A stretch of DNA of 59,192 nt from CALOBA01 sp942491465 (GCA_942491465.1 CALOBA010000009.1:1-59192), one strand, 5' to 3'; positions 38,338-47,950 are shown, numbered from the stretch's first letter. Numbers and translations: made by a program. The notes: a model not told the origin generated them from the sequence alone.

Positions 38338-38983
38338 GGGTGCGCACCTCGGATGCATTGAAGACAGAGACGGTTTGGCGGATCACCACAAGCACCGCCG
38401 CCGAGGCCAGGGCCACCACGAGCAGCGCAATGGCCGTATTGGTATGTCGCCCAAGATCAATGGCGTGCCAGGACGCGGTGACGACGAACAGGGCCGACAG
38501 CAGGGCGTGCATCAGTTTCCAGGTGCGGTAGTCCAGGCCCAACCGGGCGCGCAGCAGCGAGGTGACCCCGATCACCAGCATCAGCACCCAGGAGATCATC
38601 CCAAGGACCACGCCCTCGCTGTGGAGGGTCGTCAGGATCGTCGCCAGCGCATCCATGGGAGAGACACCCCCTTCGAAGGCCCGCGGCAGGACGATCATCA
38701 ACGGGTGCGCCAGCAACAGGGCCACCACCGAATAGCCGATGACCTTGTGCAGCCGCAACAGCCTGCTGAACCGGACCCCATGGGTGAGGAATCGCGCCCC
38801 GCGTGTGAGCAGAAACTCCCCAAGCATCAGAAAAAACGCCGCCAGCGTCAGCATGGAGAGGGTCTCCTTCAGCAGCGAGCGCCGGGGGAAATCCCCCAGG
38901 GCCAGCAGCACCAGCGGCGCAAGGACGAGCAGGAGCACCGCGGCAATCAGCCGGCATGGGTTGGCTTCGGATCTCACTTTCAC
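38321..38983 (-). CDS. ferric-reductase-like transmembrane protein
   Basis: The 220-residue membrane protein has about six helices. Histidines placed as heme ligands occur in LHKVIGYSVVALLLAHPL and in LMHALLSALFVVTASWH, the pattern of ferric reductase-like (FRE/NOX/MsrQ-type) cytochromes b. The GTG at 38983, preceded by GGGGG, is chosen as the start; the frame is open further up but overlaps the ferredoxin gene. It probably passes electrons across the membrane between the ferredoxin and the exported flavoprotein. Confidence 0.75.
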   Translation of the reverse strand: MKVRSEANPCRLIAAVLLLVLAPLVLLALGDFPRRSLLKETLSMLTLAAFFLMLGEFLLTRGARFLTHGVRFSRLLRLHKVIGYSVVALLLAHPLMIVLPRAFEGGVSPMDALATILTTLHSEGVVLGMISWVLMLVIGVTSLLRARLGLDYRTWKLMHALLSALFVVTASWHAIDLGRHTNTAIALLVVALASAAVLVVIRQTVSVFNASEVRTHERSA

Positions 38984-38988
38984 CCCCT

Positions 38989-39204
38989 TCAGCCCCAAGA
39001 GACGATGACCGGAATCGATTTGTCCGGCGTGATGGTGATGGCATCCACCGGACAGTACATTCGGCATAGGTGGCAGATCTGGCAGTCGGCAACGTAGCGG
39101 ATGACGGCCTTGCCGGTGCTTGGGTCCATACGGATGACGTCGGTCGGACAGGACTGCACACAGGTCCCGCAGCCGATACATCCATCAATGCTGTTGATAG
39201 CCAT
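38989..39204 (-). CDS. small 2x[4Fe-4S] ferredoxin
   Basis: The 71-residue protein has two complete cluster motifs, CIGCGTCVQSCP and CQICHLCRMYCP. There is no signal peptide, so it acts in the cytosol. It starts at the ATG at 39204 (MAINSIDGCIGCG); the open frame continues upstream without homology. It is the first gene of the operon, and its stop lies five bases before the GTG of the membrane protein. Such ferredoxins often pair with AprA-like flavoproteins. Confidence 0.88.
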   Translation of the reverse strand: MAINSIDGCIGCGTCVQSCPTDVIRMDPSTGKAVIRYVADCQICHLCRMYCPVDAITITPDKSIPVIVSWG

Positions 39205-39402
39205 TGGGTTCGTCGAAATGAATAGAGTGGGTCTGACGGCGGTGGCCGCCTTGCTGTTTGCCAAGATACGCGGCGAGCTTGGGAGAACCACGGGCAGACT
39301 TTGAGAAGATTGTGAGCTTCGACGCGAGGGGTCGTTGGCGCGGTGCGGATCTGCAATCCTTTGTACTCTGAGGCAGGTTCTGGCCGCTGAACCGAGCCCG
39401 GG

Positions 39403-39431
39403 TGTTTCACGCGAAGCCGCGAAGAACGCGA
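39403..39431. repeat. CGCGAAG-type intergenic repeat
   Basis: TTTCACGCGAAGCCGCGAAG followed by AACGCGAAGC resembles, in reverse, the repeat at 18130-18186. It lies in the 326-base divergent region between the ferredoxin and the kinase gene, which otherwise shows no clear feature. Confidence 0.6.
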
Positions 39432-39530
39432 AGCATCTGAATCTTGCGGACAACAATCCGCACTGAATTCGGCAGTCTTCACCGCGAAGGCGCCAACATC
39501 GCTAAACCCTATGGCAGGTACTCACCACAG

Positions 39531-41045
39531 ATGCGCATCGGTCTCACCGCAAAGCTCCTGCTCATGCTCGGCGTTACCAGCCTGGTCTCGGTGCTGGCCA
39601 TGGCGAGCGCCGCCCGCTGGAGCTTTCAGCACGGATTTCTCGACTACCTAGGGCAGCAGGAGGTCGCGCGCATCGCGCCGTTGCGCGAGGCGCTGGTGCC
39701 GATCTATGCCCGTACCGATTCCTGGGCGTATTTCGAGCGCGATCAGGGGGCCTGGCCGCGCTTCGTCGACGACACCCTCCAGCCGCGGTTTGCCGGCCCC
39801 CCCGGACCGCGCCCTCGCGGCCTACCCGGAAGACCGCCGCTGGAGCCCCGGGACGAAGCGGCCCTTCAGGGGCAGGACGGAGAGACCGGGGTAGCGCATG
39901 CGCCGCGAGCGCCCCATCGCCCGCCCGGCCCGCCTCGCCCCCCTCCGCCGGGGCCGGGGGAGCTGTTGGGTCTGCGCGTCCAGCTGCTCGACGCCCAAGG
40001 CCGCAGCGTGGCCGGTGTACCGGCGCCGACGGCAGAGCCCTTCCGCCTGCCGATCGAGTCGGACGGGGCCGTCGTCGGTTGGCTGCTGCTGTCGCCGCCG
40101 CAGTGGTTCGAGGACGATCTGGCCAAGCGCTTCAACGGCCAGCACAACCGCACGCTGGCCTGGATCTCCGTCGGCGTGCTCACCCTGGTCATCCTGCTCG
40201 GCTGGTTGTTCGGCGAGGGACTGCTGCGACGCATCCGCACCCTGGCCCGCGGATCGCGCCAGCTCGCCGGTGGGGACTTCAGCACCAGAATCGCCGATCA
40301 GGGCCGCGACGAGCTGAGCGCCCTGGCCGAAGACTTCAATCAACTGGCCGAAGCCCTGGAGCGCAACGAAGCCCTCCGGCGCCACAGCATGGCCGATGTG
40401 TCCCATGAGCTGCGCACCCCGGTGGCCGTGGCCCGCGCCGAGCTCGACGCCCTGATCGACGGCATCCGGCCCTGCACCAAGGCCAACCTGGAGCAGCTCC
40501 AGGGCCGGCTTCTGGCGCTGGTGCGGCTGCTCGACGACCTCTACGACCTGGCCCTGTCGGACGCGGGCGCGCTGGACTATCGCTTCGCACCGCTGGATCT
40601 GGGCGAGACCCTCCAGGCGGCCGTCTCCCAGATGGAGGGCGCGTTTGCGCGCAAGGGCATCGCCTTGCAGCTGGAATGCAACGACGCGCTGTCGATGGAC
40701 GGGGATCGCGGACGCCTGCGCCAGGTGCTGGACAACCTGCTCGGCAACAGCCTGCGCTACACCGATGCCGGCGGTGTCGTGCGGGTCGTGGCGCGCCGGG
40801 TCGGCTCGGAGATCAAGCTGCGCGTGGAAGACACGGCCCCCGGCGTGGCACCCGAGGCCCTGGAGCGCCTGTTCGACCGCTTCTACCGCGTAGAGGCCTC
40901 GCGCTCACGCGCCAAGGGCGGCGCCGGGCTGGGCCTGGCGATCTGCCGCAACATCGTCGAGGCCCATCGCGGCAGCATCCAGGCTGGGGCCGCGGAGGCT
41001 GGGGGCTTGGCCATCGATATCCGCCTGCCGGCGACCGACGGCTGA
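39531..41045 (+). CDS. baeS: BaeS-like sensor histidine kinase
   Basis: The 504-residue inner-membrane kinase has a first membrane segment at about 6-30 and a periplasmic domain with a Pro/Gly/Arg-rich block (about 88-145). A second membrane segment (ISVGVLTLVILLGWLFG) is followed by a HAMP domain, a HisKA domain with the phospho-accepting His292 in DVSHELRTP, and a HATPase domain (DNLLGNSLRY, GGAGLGLAICRNIVEAH). The ATG at 39531 is preferred over an upstream start in the repeat region. The BaeR-like regulator lies 7 kb away at 47951 on the other strand. The specific signal is unknown. Confidence 0.85.
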   Translation: MRIGLTAKLLLMLGVTSLVSVLAMASAARWSFQHGFLDYLGQQEVARIAPLREALVPIYARTDSWAYFERDQGAWPRFVDDTLQPRFAGPPGPRPRGLPGRPPLEPRDEAALQGQDGETGVAHAPRAPHRPPGPPRPPPPGPGELLGLRVQLLDAQGRSVAGVPAPTAEPFRLPIESDGAVVGWLLLSPPQWFEDDLAKRFNGQHNRTLAWISVGVLTLVILLGWLFGEGLLRRIRTLARGSRQLAGGDFSTRIADQGRDELSALAEDFNQLAEALERNEALRRHSMADVSHELRTPVAVARAELDALIDGIRPCTKANLEQLQGRLLALVRLLDDLYDLALSDAGALDYRFAPLDLGETLQAAVSQMEGAFARKGIALQLECNDALSMDGDRGRLRQVLDNLLGNSLRYTDAGGVVRVVARRVGSEIKLRVEDTAPGVAPEALERLFDRFYRVEASRSRAKGGAGLGLAICRNIVEAHRGSIQAGAAEAGGLAIDIRLPATDG

Positions 41046-41091
41046 AGTCCGGAGCCTTGATCATCCTGAGATTCGGCAGTTGAACCTGCTG

Positions 41092-41160
41092 TCGGTGCGA
41101 CCGCAGGTGCGACTTCAGTCGCACGGTCACCGTCTTCCTTGCGGCTGAAGCCGCACCTAG
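41092..41160. repeat. REP-like double palindrome after baeS
   Basis: GTGCGACTTCAGTCGCAC and TGCGGCTGAAGCCGCA are two hairpins about 20 bases apart, just downstream of the kinase gene. They may end or stabilise its transcript. Confidence 0.65.
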
Positions 41161-41208
41161 TAACGGTTCACTAACAAGTTAAACAACTCCATAGCACAAC
41201 TAGGATTC

Positions 41209-41271
41209 GTTGTCGTTGTCGTTGTCGTTGTCGCAATCGAGCATCCGACGACGATTACGACAACGACAACG
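41209..41271. repeat. hexanucleotide array (GTTGTC)n with inverted counterpart
   Basis: Four copies of CGTTGT run into a short spacer and then ACGACAACGACAACG in inverse orientation, so the whole can fold into a hairpin. The spacer shares the string GATTACGACAACGA with the array at 48761. The rest of 41046-41491 shows no gene. Confidence 0.75.
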
Positions 41272-41491
41272 GGCTGACATGTTCACGTCGTTTCAGAATT
41301 TTTCCCTACCGACGCCCCGCTCGGCGACGCCGACGGGCCCTCGCCCGTTTGGGCCGCTCTAGCCGTCGCTGAGCCGAGCCCGCAGTCGGGCAAGCTCCCC
41401 CAAGCCTCACGATTGGCTCACGCTTCCCTCATCGCGACACCGCAGTCGGTGCGTAGACTGCAAGCACCTCAACGAGATCACGGAGTCTCAG

Positions 41492-41779
41492 ATGCACAAC
41501 AACCCGTCCAACACCATGATCGCGATCCTCGTCCTGCTGCTCGCCGGCCTGGCGAGCACCGCCTGCGCCCAGCCCGGCCGCGGCGGCGGCGACAGCGGGG
41601 GCCGACGCGGCCCGCCGCCGGAGGCGATCCAAGCCTGTGAGGGCAAGAGCGCCGACGATGCGTGCAGCTTCACCGGTCGCAACGACGAGACCATTGACGG
41701 CGTCTGCTTCGCACCCCCCGGCGTCGATGAACTGGCCTGCGCGCCGGAGGGCGGCCCACCCCAGCGCGGCAGACGCTGA
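41492..41779 (+). CDS. small exported cysteine-containing protein
   Basis: The 95-residue product has an N-terminal signal segment (IAILVLLLAGLASTACA) with a lipobox-like LASTAC or an AxA cleavage site. A Gly/Pro/Arg linker follows, and then a short domain with four Cys: ACEGKSADDACSFTG, VCFAPP and LACAPEG. This cysteine pattern recurs in small exported proteins of unknown function. The next ATG, seven codons on (MIAILVL), is a possible start. Function unknown. Confidence 0.7.
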   Translation: MHNNPSNTMIAILVLLLAGLASTACAQPGRGGGDSGGRRGPPPEAIQACEGKSADDACSFTGRNDETIDGVCFAPPGVDELACAPEGGPPQRGRR

Positions 41780-41863
41780 TCGGATCGCCTTCACACCCTT
41801 TTCTCCCCCAAACGACTCGGGCAGGGATGCCCACCTTTTTTATCAACCGCCGCTGACCCAGGA

Positions 41864-43069
41864 CTAGAAGGAAGCCCCGATCCAGGCGCCCAAGACGACG
41901 GCGTTGTCGATGTCGCCGGTTCCGCCTGGCCTTTGGATGTATTGCACCGAGGGCTGGATGAAGAAGCTGGGAATGATCTGAAAGCGGTGCCCAAGCTCGT
42001 ATACCGCCTCGAAATCCACATCCTCACTGAGCGAGCGGCCATAATCGTTGCTCAACTGGCCATAGGTTGCGTAGAAGAAGGTGCGATCGTTCTTCCGGGA
42101 CGGGATCAGCCTGTCGTAGACGAAACCCATGCTGCCTTGGAACGGCGTCTTGGCGACCTCGTCTATATCGGAATAGCTCAACAGGCCAAACACCTCGAGC
42201 CCATCGGCAACTTCGACATTGGCGTGGCCATATAAGCGCCAGAAATAATCTGTCGTGCCGATGCCGTCAAAATCAGCAAAGTCGTAGAACGAATTGATGG
42301 CCCCGACATAGACCCTGGCCGGCCGGCCGAAAACCTCGGGCGTCCAGTCGTACTGCGCCAGCACGGAGACGCCATCGTCGCCGCGGATGCTGAAGTTGAC
42401 GCCATGGTCGCGATAGTTCCACATATCCTTTCCGATCTGATAGGCACCGAGCTGCAACTGGTGCTGTGCCGAAGGCCGATATTTCAGCCGCGTACCCCAC
42501 ACGGCGTAGGGGAAGGAGGTCATGGCGTTCTCGAGCAGCAACGCGCGGATCGGACCATTGATTGCTGTGCTGAGCGAATAGGCGTAGAGCGGTGATACGG
42601 CGAAGTCCTGATCGGCGGATATCCGACCGAACTTCAGCGCCCAGGTCTCGCCGAAGGACTTCTCCAGCCAGAGATCGTATAGGTAATTGGTCTGACCGCC
42701 GTAGAGCGTCATGGGGTCGTAGATCCCGCCCACGTCCGGGCCGATGCTGTCGCCCTGGCGGTTCACGTAAGAAACCTTGAACAGGGTCCCGTTCAGCCCG
42801 AGCAGCTTCTCCAGATCCATTGTGATTCCGGCGTAGACCTGCCCAACAAAGCCGTTCGCGGCATCGATGCCACCGGAGACATTCGCCGCGACGATCGAAT
42901 CGTAGACGAGGAAAGGCGAGATGCCCGAGGCCTCAAGCGAATCCCGCGCCCCGCCCCAATTGCCCGAGAGCTGGCCGCGTTCATACCAGGATTCTATTTC
43001 CGCCTTTGCGCTTCCCATCAGGGCAAGGCTCGACGATAACAACAGGGCGGTTGCGATGCGTTTTTTCAT
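41864..43069 (-). CDS. oprB: OprB-family carbohydrate-selective porin
   Basis: The 401-residue outer-membrane protein has a signal peptide (MKKRIATALLLSSSLALMGS, cleavage near AKA). The family start ESWYERGQLSGNWGGARDSL and repeated amphipathic strands lead to a C-terminal aromatic residue (GAWIGASF). It would let sugars or polyols diffuse across the outer membrane. Its ATG overlaps the stop of the dehydrogenase gene, so it is the last gene of the polyol operon. Confidence 0.9.
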   Translation of the reverse strand: MKKRIATALLLSSSLALMGSAKAEIESWYERGQLSGNWGGARDSLEASGISPFLVYDSIVAANVSGGIDAANGFVGQVYAGITMDLEKLLGLNGTLFKVSYVNRQGDSIGPDVGGIYDPMTLYGGQTNYLYDLWLEKSFGETWALKFGRISADQDFAVSPLYAYSLSTAINGPIRALLLENAMTSFPYAVWGTRLKYRPSAQHQLQLGAYQIGKDMWNYRDHGVNFSIRGDDGVSVLAQYDWTPEVFGRPARVYVGAINSFYDFADFDGIGTTDYFWRLYGHANVEVADGLEVFGLLSYSDIDEVAKTPFQGSMGFVYDRLIPSRKNDRTFFYATYGQLSNDYGRSLSEDVDFEAVYELGHRFQIIPSFFIQPSVQYIQRPGGTGDIDNAVVLGAWIGASF

Positions 43070-44562
43070 TCGCTATGCCTCTCTATTTGCTGCATCTGCC
43101 GCGCAACGTCGGGGTCTGCATAGAGGGCTTGGACCATTTGCGTATACAGTGCAGCAAACCGTTGGTTGGCCGCGAGATCGCCAAAGATGGTCTGCAGCCG
43201 GAGGAAGGACAGCGGATCATCCGCGGTGCCTGCCGCAGCCCGGTGCAGCGCATCCTTCATCTCGTCGGCAATATCGAGAACGACGCCATGCCGATTTCGG
43301 CCCTTATCGCTGTAGAGGCACCAGGCGGCGATGACCAGGGTCGCATACTGGATGCTGCCGCCCCGCGCCAGGTTCTCTTGGATCGTCGGGATCAAGAATT
43401 TCGGCAGCTTGGCCGAACTCTCCAGGCAGATGCGCGCCAAGCCGTCCTTGATGTTCGGATTGCCGAAGCGCTCGATCAGGCGGTCCTTGTAGGCTTCGAG
43501 ATCAACCCCCTCCACCGGGTCGAGCACGGGGGTGGCCTCGCTATCCATGAACCGGCGCACATAGCTGGCAAAGAGCGGGTCGGCCATGCAGCCATCGATG
43601 GTCTCGTTCCCGTGGATGGACCCGAGCAGCCCGAGGACGGAATGTCCGGCATTGAGCAGGCGTATCTTCATCTTCTCAAACGGCGTGACGTCGCCGACGA
43701 ACTGTGCCCCGGTCTGCTCCCACGCCGGCCTGCCAATCGCAAAACCATCCTCGACAACCCATTGCGTAAAGGGCTCGCAGGTCACCGGCCATGCGTCCTT
43801 AAGCCCTATCTCGGCATCCAGATAGGCGATGTCCTGCGGGGTGGTGGCCGGCGTGATCCGATCGACCATGGCATTCGGGAAGGACACCTCCTGCTCGATC
43901 CAGCGCGCCAGCGCATCGTCTTGCTGCTGCACAAAGGCCAACAGCATCTTTCGCGCCATATCGCCGTTGTGTTGGATGTTGTCGCAGGACTGGATGGTGA
44001 AGGCCGGCAGCCCGACGGCGCGACGTTGCCTCAGCGCCGCGGTCAGATAGCCGAACACCGTCTTCGGGTTGGCGGGATTGGCCAGATCGTGCTGCACCTC
44101 GGGATTGCCGAGATCGAATTCACCGGTGGCGGGGTTGAAGTTGTAGCCGCCTTCGGTGATGGTCAGCGACACGATCCGGGTATCCGCACTTGTCATCTTG
44201 GCGATGACCGCGCCGGGATCGTCGCAGCCCAACAGGAAATCGCAGAGTGAACCGATCACGCGGTTCTCCACATCGCCCTGGGGATGCCTCACGATGAGGG
44301 TGTACAGAAAGTCCTGCGCCTTCAGGATATCGCGCATCCTGCGGTCGTGCTCGCGCAGGCCTACACCGCAGATGCCCCACTCGCAGGCATCGGTTTGGTT
44401 CATCAGCGCATCCGTGTAGTAGGCCTCGTGGGACCGATGGAATCCACCGACGCCGATATGGACGATGCCTGCCTTGAGCTTGCTTCGGTCATACGTTGGG
44501 CAAGCGACCCTATCTGCCAGCAGGGGCAGGTTTTTCTGGTTGAGCGCAATCGTGTCTTTCAT
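43066..44562 (-). CDS. mannitol 2-dehydrogenase family polyol dehydrogenase
   Basis: The 498-residue enzyme belongs to the long-chain polyol dehydrogenase family (MtlK/UxuB/YeiQ). Near the N-terminus it has the Rossmann stretch IVHIGVGGFHRSHEAYY. Further on are the catalytic-domain motifs RITPATTP, the lysine-bearing KMKIRLLNAGHSVLG, and GNETIDGCM. It would oxidise D-mannitol (or a related polyol) to fructose with NAD+. The ATG at 44562 with GGTGG five bases before is chosen over a GTG three codons upstream. It lies between the permease remnant and the porin, 10 bases after the permease stop. Confidence 0.9.
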   Translation of the reverse strand: MKDTIALNQKNLPLLADRVACPTYDRSKLKAGIVHIGVGGFHRSHEAYYTDALMNQTDACEWGICGVGLREHDRRMRDILKAQDFLYTLIVRHPQGDVENRVIGSLCDFLLGCDDPGAVIAKMTSADTRIVSLTITEGGYNFNPATGEFDLGNPEVQHDLANPANPKTVFGYLTAALRQRRAVGLPAFTIQSCDNIQHNGDMARKMLLAFVQQQDDALARWIEQEVSFPNAMVDRITPATTPQDIAYLDAEIGLKDAWPVTCEPFTQWVVEDGFAIGRPAWEQTGAQFVGDVTPFEKMKIRLLNAGHSVLGLLGSIHGNETIDGCMADPLFASYVRRFMDSEATPVLDPVEGVDLEAYKDRLIERFGNPNIKDGLARICLESSAKLPKFLIPTIQENLARGGSIQYATLVIAAWCLYSDKGRNRHGVVLDIADEMKDALHRAAAGTADDPLSFLRLQTIFGDLAANQRFAALYTQMVQALYADPDVARQMQQIERHSE

Positions 44563-44572
44563 AACATCCACC

Positions 44573-46330
44573 CTAGGCAGCAGACGCTGCGTTTGCCAAC
44601 GGTGCCGACCGGCGCAGTGCCTTGGCGCGTTTCAACCCCCAGTAGGCGAAGACGAAGTAGATGACGGTGCACCAGATGGTGATGCTGTAGAACCGCTCTA
44701 CGTTCACGTAGTAGTCATAGAGGTTGGGGCTGTGGAACAAGGTGATCCAAGCCAGCGCGAGGGGCAGGGCCAGGCCGATGAGAATCCATACCGCCTTGAT
44801 GAGCCTTGACAGCAGGGAGTTGTCTTTTACAGGGGCATGGTGCTGCGCCGCCGACTGCCTGGCTTGCCATTCGCTGATCCGCGCCTGGAGCTGTTGCTCG
44901 GCCTGTTCTTGCTCCGGATACTGTTCCGCGGCGCCATAGATTTTCGCGAGCAGCACATAGACGATGATCGACACCGCCCAAGTCGGCAGGAAGATGTAGA
45001 AGTACGGCATGACGCCGAAGGCATTCAGGCCAAAACCGACCACCAACGAGATGGCCCATGCGGCAAGTGCCGGGACGTTGTGCTTCAGGCCCTTGTAGCG
45101 GTACCAGAATCGCGTATAGCCGAGCCAGCGGAATACATAGTGCTCAGCAAGAACGATGCCGCCGATGGGCACCAGCAGCACCCCCGAATAGGCCAACAGC
45201 GGGAGCATCTGCTGATAGACGAACGGAAAGCAGCTTGCGAACACGACGGCCAGACCGACCAATAAGGTGACCTTGGTCCGGTTTTGATTCGGGAACACCG
45301 CCTGTGCGGCCAGTCCGGCGCGGTAGAGGTTGGAATTTGCGGTGGTCCAGCCCGCGACAACCACGACCACGAAGCCGGACCAGGCCAGGGCATACCAGGC
45401 CACCTTCCCGGGATCGAGCAGCAGGATGCTGGTCTTGGTGAGCTCGGCGACCGCCGCGCCCATGAAGCCGGCGGAGATCCAGGCAACGTAGTGGCCGAAC
45501 ATCATCCCCGCGGCGGAGTTCAGGCCGTAGATCTTCTTCTTGGCGTAGCGAAGCAGGGCCATGTCGATGAGGCCGAAGTGGGCGAAGGTGTTCGCGGCCC
45601 AGGCGAATCCGATCACCTCGAACATGCCGATACCGGGCTCACCCTCGGCATTGGTCCCGGTCCAGACCGTTGATCCCGCTAATTGCAGGAAACCGGAAAG
45701 ATCCAAGGTCGTGTAGCCGGTGACCGCTTCGGTCAGCGCGGGAACCAGCACCATGCCGCCGGTGGTGAACATGACCATGAGCCAGGGCGCACAGACGCCG
45801 GCGAAGTCGGCCACCGCATTGAACCCGAAGGTGGCCACCAAGACGACGACCACGGCGACGGCGACGACGGTGACGACGAACCAGATGCTCGTCGGATACG
45901 GGGCCACCTGCGTGGGCAGCTCGGCCAGGGCGGTAAAGGCCGTTGCCGATACGGTGATCATCGCCGCCGAGATAACGGCAAACACGAGCACATTGGCCCC
46001 GTTGTAGAGACGTGACGTCAGTCCGCCGGCGATCCGATCAAGGTAGGTGTAGAGGCTCAATCGGGTGTCGACGGCGATGGGTGCCGTGAGTAGCGTAAAG
46101 CTCAGCGTGGCCAGTGTGTTGCCGATAATCAGCCCAATCAGGACATCCCAGAGGCCGGCCCCCAGCGCCACGAAGGTGGCACCGAATACAAACTCGGTGG
46201 CGGCGACATGCTACGCGCCATACAGGCCAAAGAAGTGCGGCCAGTTGTGCAGCTTGTGTGCTGGGATCGGAAGCTGCTCATCATCCATCTGCGCGATGGA
46301 ATCCATCGACGGAATCGAGGTCTTGTCCAC
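44573..46330 (-). pseudogene. NCS1/purine-cytosine permease-type transporter interrupted by an in-frame TAG
   Basis: Starting from a GTG at 46330, the frame reads MDKTSIPSMDSIAQMDDEQL and on to NWPHFFGLYGA, then TAG at 46211-46213, then HVAATEFVFGATFVALGAGL without any change of frame. Family members have a sense codon, usually Glu, before HVAATEF, so GAG to TAG is the simplest explanation. The rest is intact, about 12 membrane helices to residue 530. A restart at the GTG at 46171 is possible but would cut into the first helix. The gene lies in the polyol operon between the binding protein and the dehydrogenase. Its substrate is not certain. Confidence 0.78.
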
Positions 46331-46350
46331 GGTGTTCTCCCCTGGGCTCT

Positions 46351-47721
46351 TTATTCTGCGGCGTTGATGTCGTCGGCGATCTGCCGAACCGTCGCATCAT
46401 CGCGAAGGCGGCGGGCGCGCTTGATGACCTTGCCGGTCACCCACTGGGCGTTCGCCAATGCCTCCTCGGTGGAAATCTCCCCCGCAAGGGCCTTCGCGAA
46501 CCGCTCGCCGACGGCGGTGCCGATGCCCGGGAACTCCGGGATGTCGACGTACTGGATGCCTCGGTAGGGGACCTCGTCCACCGCCGGCGTCGCCGGATCG
46601 GCGGCCTGGATCGACGCAAGGGTCATGGCGGCGAAGGGCGCGGCGTCGAGATAGGCCGGGGTCTGATAGAGGGACATCCGAGTGCCCGGCGGCACATTGG
46701 TCCAGCCCTCCTCTTTGGCGACCAGCGCGATGTACTCACGGGACGTGGCCCATGCGACGAAGCGTTTGGCGGCATCTTGGTGGTTTGACGTCGCCGGTAT
46801 CGCCAGCGCCCAAGACCAGAGCCAGTGGCTGCGCCTGCCATGCCCGGCATCGGGCGCCAACGCAAAACCCACGTCATCGGCCACCTGAGATGCCTCGGGG
46901 TCGACCAAGAAGGACGCGGCGACCGTGGCATCGACCCAAATGCCGCATTTGCCGCGCTGGAACAACCCGAGCAGCTCGGAGAAGCCCTGCGAGGCGGCAT
47001 CCGGCGGGCCGTAGTCGCTGAGTAGCGAGACATAGTCGTCGAGTGCGCCGGCCCAGGCGTCGCTGTCGAGCTGCGGTGTCCAGTGCATATCGAACCAGCG
47101 CCCACCGTAGGCGTTCGCCATGGCGGTCAGGAACGCCATGTTCTCCCCCCAGCCCGGCTTGCCGCGCAGGCAGATGCCGTAGACGCCGCTGTCGATGGCA
47201 TTGATCGCAGCCGCCGCCTGCTTGATGAAATCCCAGCTCGGCGCGGCTGGCATCTCCAGTCCGGCCTGCTCGAACAGGTCGGTCCGGTACATGGTGAACG
47301 CCGACTCGCCGTTGAATGGCGCAGCGTATAGGGTGCCGTCGACCGAAAGGCCCTCGCGGATCGCCGGCAGGATGTCCTCGGTGTCATAGCCTGCCGGCAT
47401 GTCCTCCAGCGACGAAAGCCAACCGCGCTGGGCCCAGATGGGGGCCGCGAAGGTGCCGATGGTGACGATGTCGAACCGCCCGCCGCCGGTTGCGATGTCG
47501 GTGGTGACCCGCTGGCGAAGGATGTTCTCGTCCAGGGTGATCCAGTTCAGCGTGATATCCGGATTGGAGGCCGTGAAGGCCCCGGCAAGCGCCTGCATCC
47601 GGATCATGTCGCCATTGTCCACGGTGGCGATGTTCAGCGTCGTCTGGGCCCGGGCCAGGCCCGCGGCACAGCACACGCAAAGGATAATGCCGCTTAAGCC
47701 TAAAGACCTTATTGTTTGCAT
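46351..47721 (-). CDS. periplasmic sugar/polyol-binding protein of an ABC importer
   Basis: From the ATG at 47721 the protein has 456 residues: a signal peptide (hydrophobic LGLSGIILCVCCAAG, cleaved near ARA), then the MalE-type fold start TLNIATVDNGDMIRMQALAG and the motif FDIVTIGTFAAPIWAQRGWL. Its closest relatives in memory are sorbitol/mannitol-binding proteins (SmoE/MtlE). GGGGGAGG precedes the ATG. No ABC permease or ATPase gene follows; instead a secondary transporter remnant lies 20 bases downstream. Confidence 0.87.
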   Translation of the reverse strand: MQTIRSLGLSGIILCVCCAAGLARAQTTLNIATVDNGDMIRMQALAGAFTASNPDITLNWITLDENILRQRVTTDIATGGGRFDIVTIGTFAAPIWAQRGWLSSLEDMPAGYDTEDILPAIREGLSVDGTLYAAPFNGESAFTMYRTDLFEQAGLEMPAAPSWDFIKQAAAAINAIDSGVYGICLRGKPGWGENMAFLTAMANAYGGRWFDMHWTPQLDSDAWAGALDDYVSLLSDYGPPDAASQGFSELLGLFQRGKCGIWVDATVAASFLVDPEASQVADDVGFALAPDAGHGRRSHWLWSWALAIPATSNHQDAAKRFVAWATSREYIALVAKEEGWTNVPPGTRMSLYQTPAYLDAAPFAAMTLASIQAADPATPAVDEVPYRGIQYVDIPEFPGIGTAVGERFAKALAGEISTEEALANAQWVTGKVIKRARRLRDDATVRQIADDINAAE

Positions 47722-47950
47722 TGCCTCCCCCAGTGGTTGTCGTCGTTGTGGATCCGCTCGCGGAGCATTGGCCGATAGGGACAGACGTGCCGACCGATCC
47801 TCGGTCTGAACGACCAAAGCTGAGCCATGAGGCCAAACTATAGGGCGAGCGTGGAGATACGGCTAGACCGAGGCATGCCGGGAAGGCCGTTTTCCGGCAG
47901 CGCAGGTTGGCCTGGATTTGGCAAAACGCGACGGCAAAGAGCCCCGTCGA

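Noticed and set aside
46211..46213. Pyrrolysine or other programmed recoding at the TAG
   Set aside because: The position is normally an ordinary residue in the family, no downstream signal was noticed, and pyrrolysine is not expected in this lineage; a nonsense mutation is simpler.
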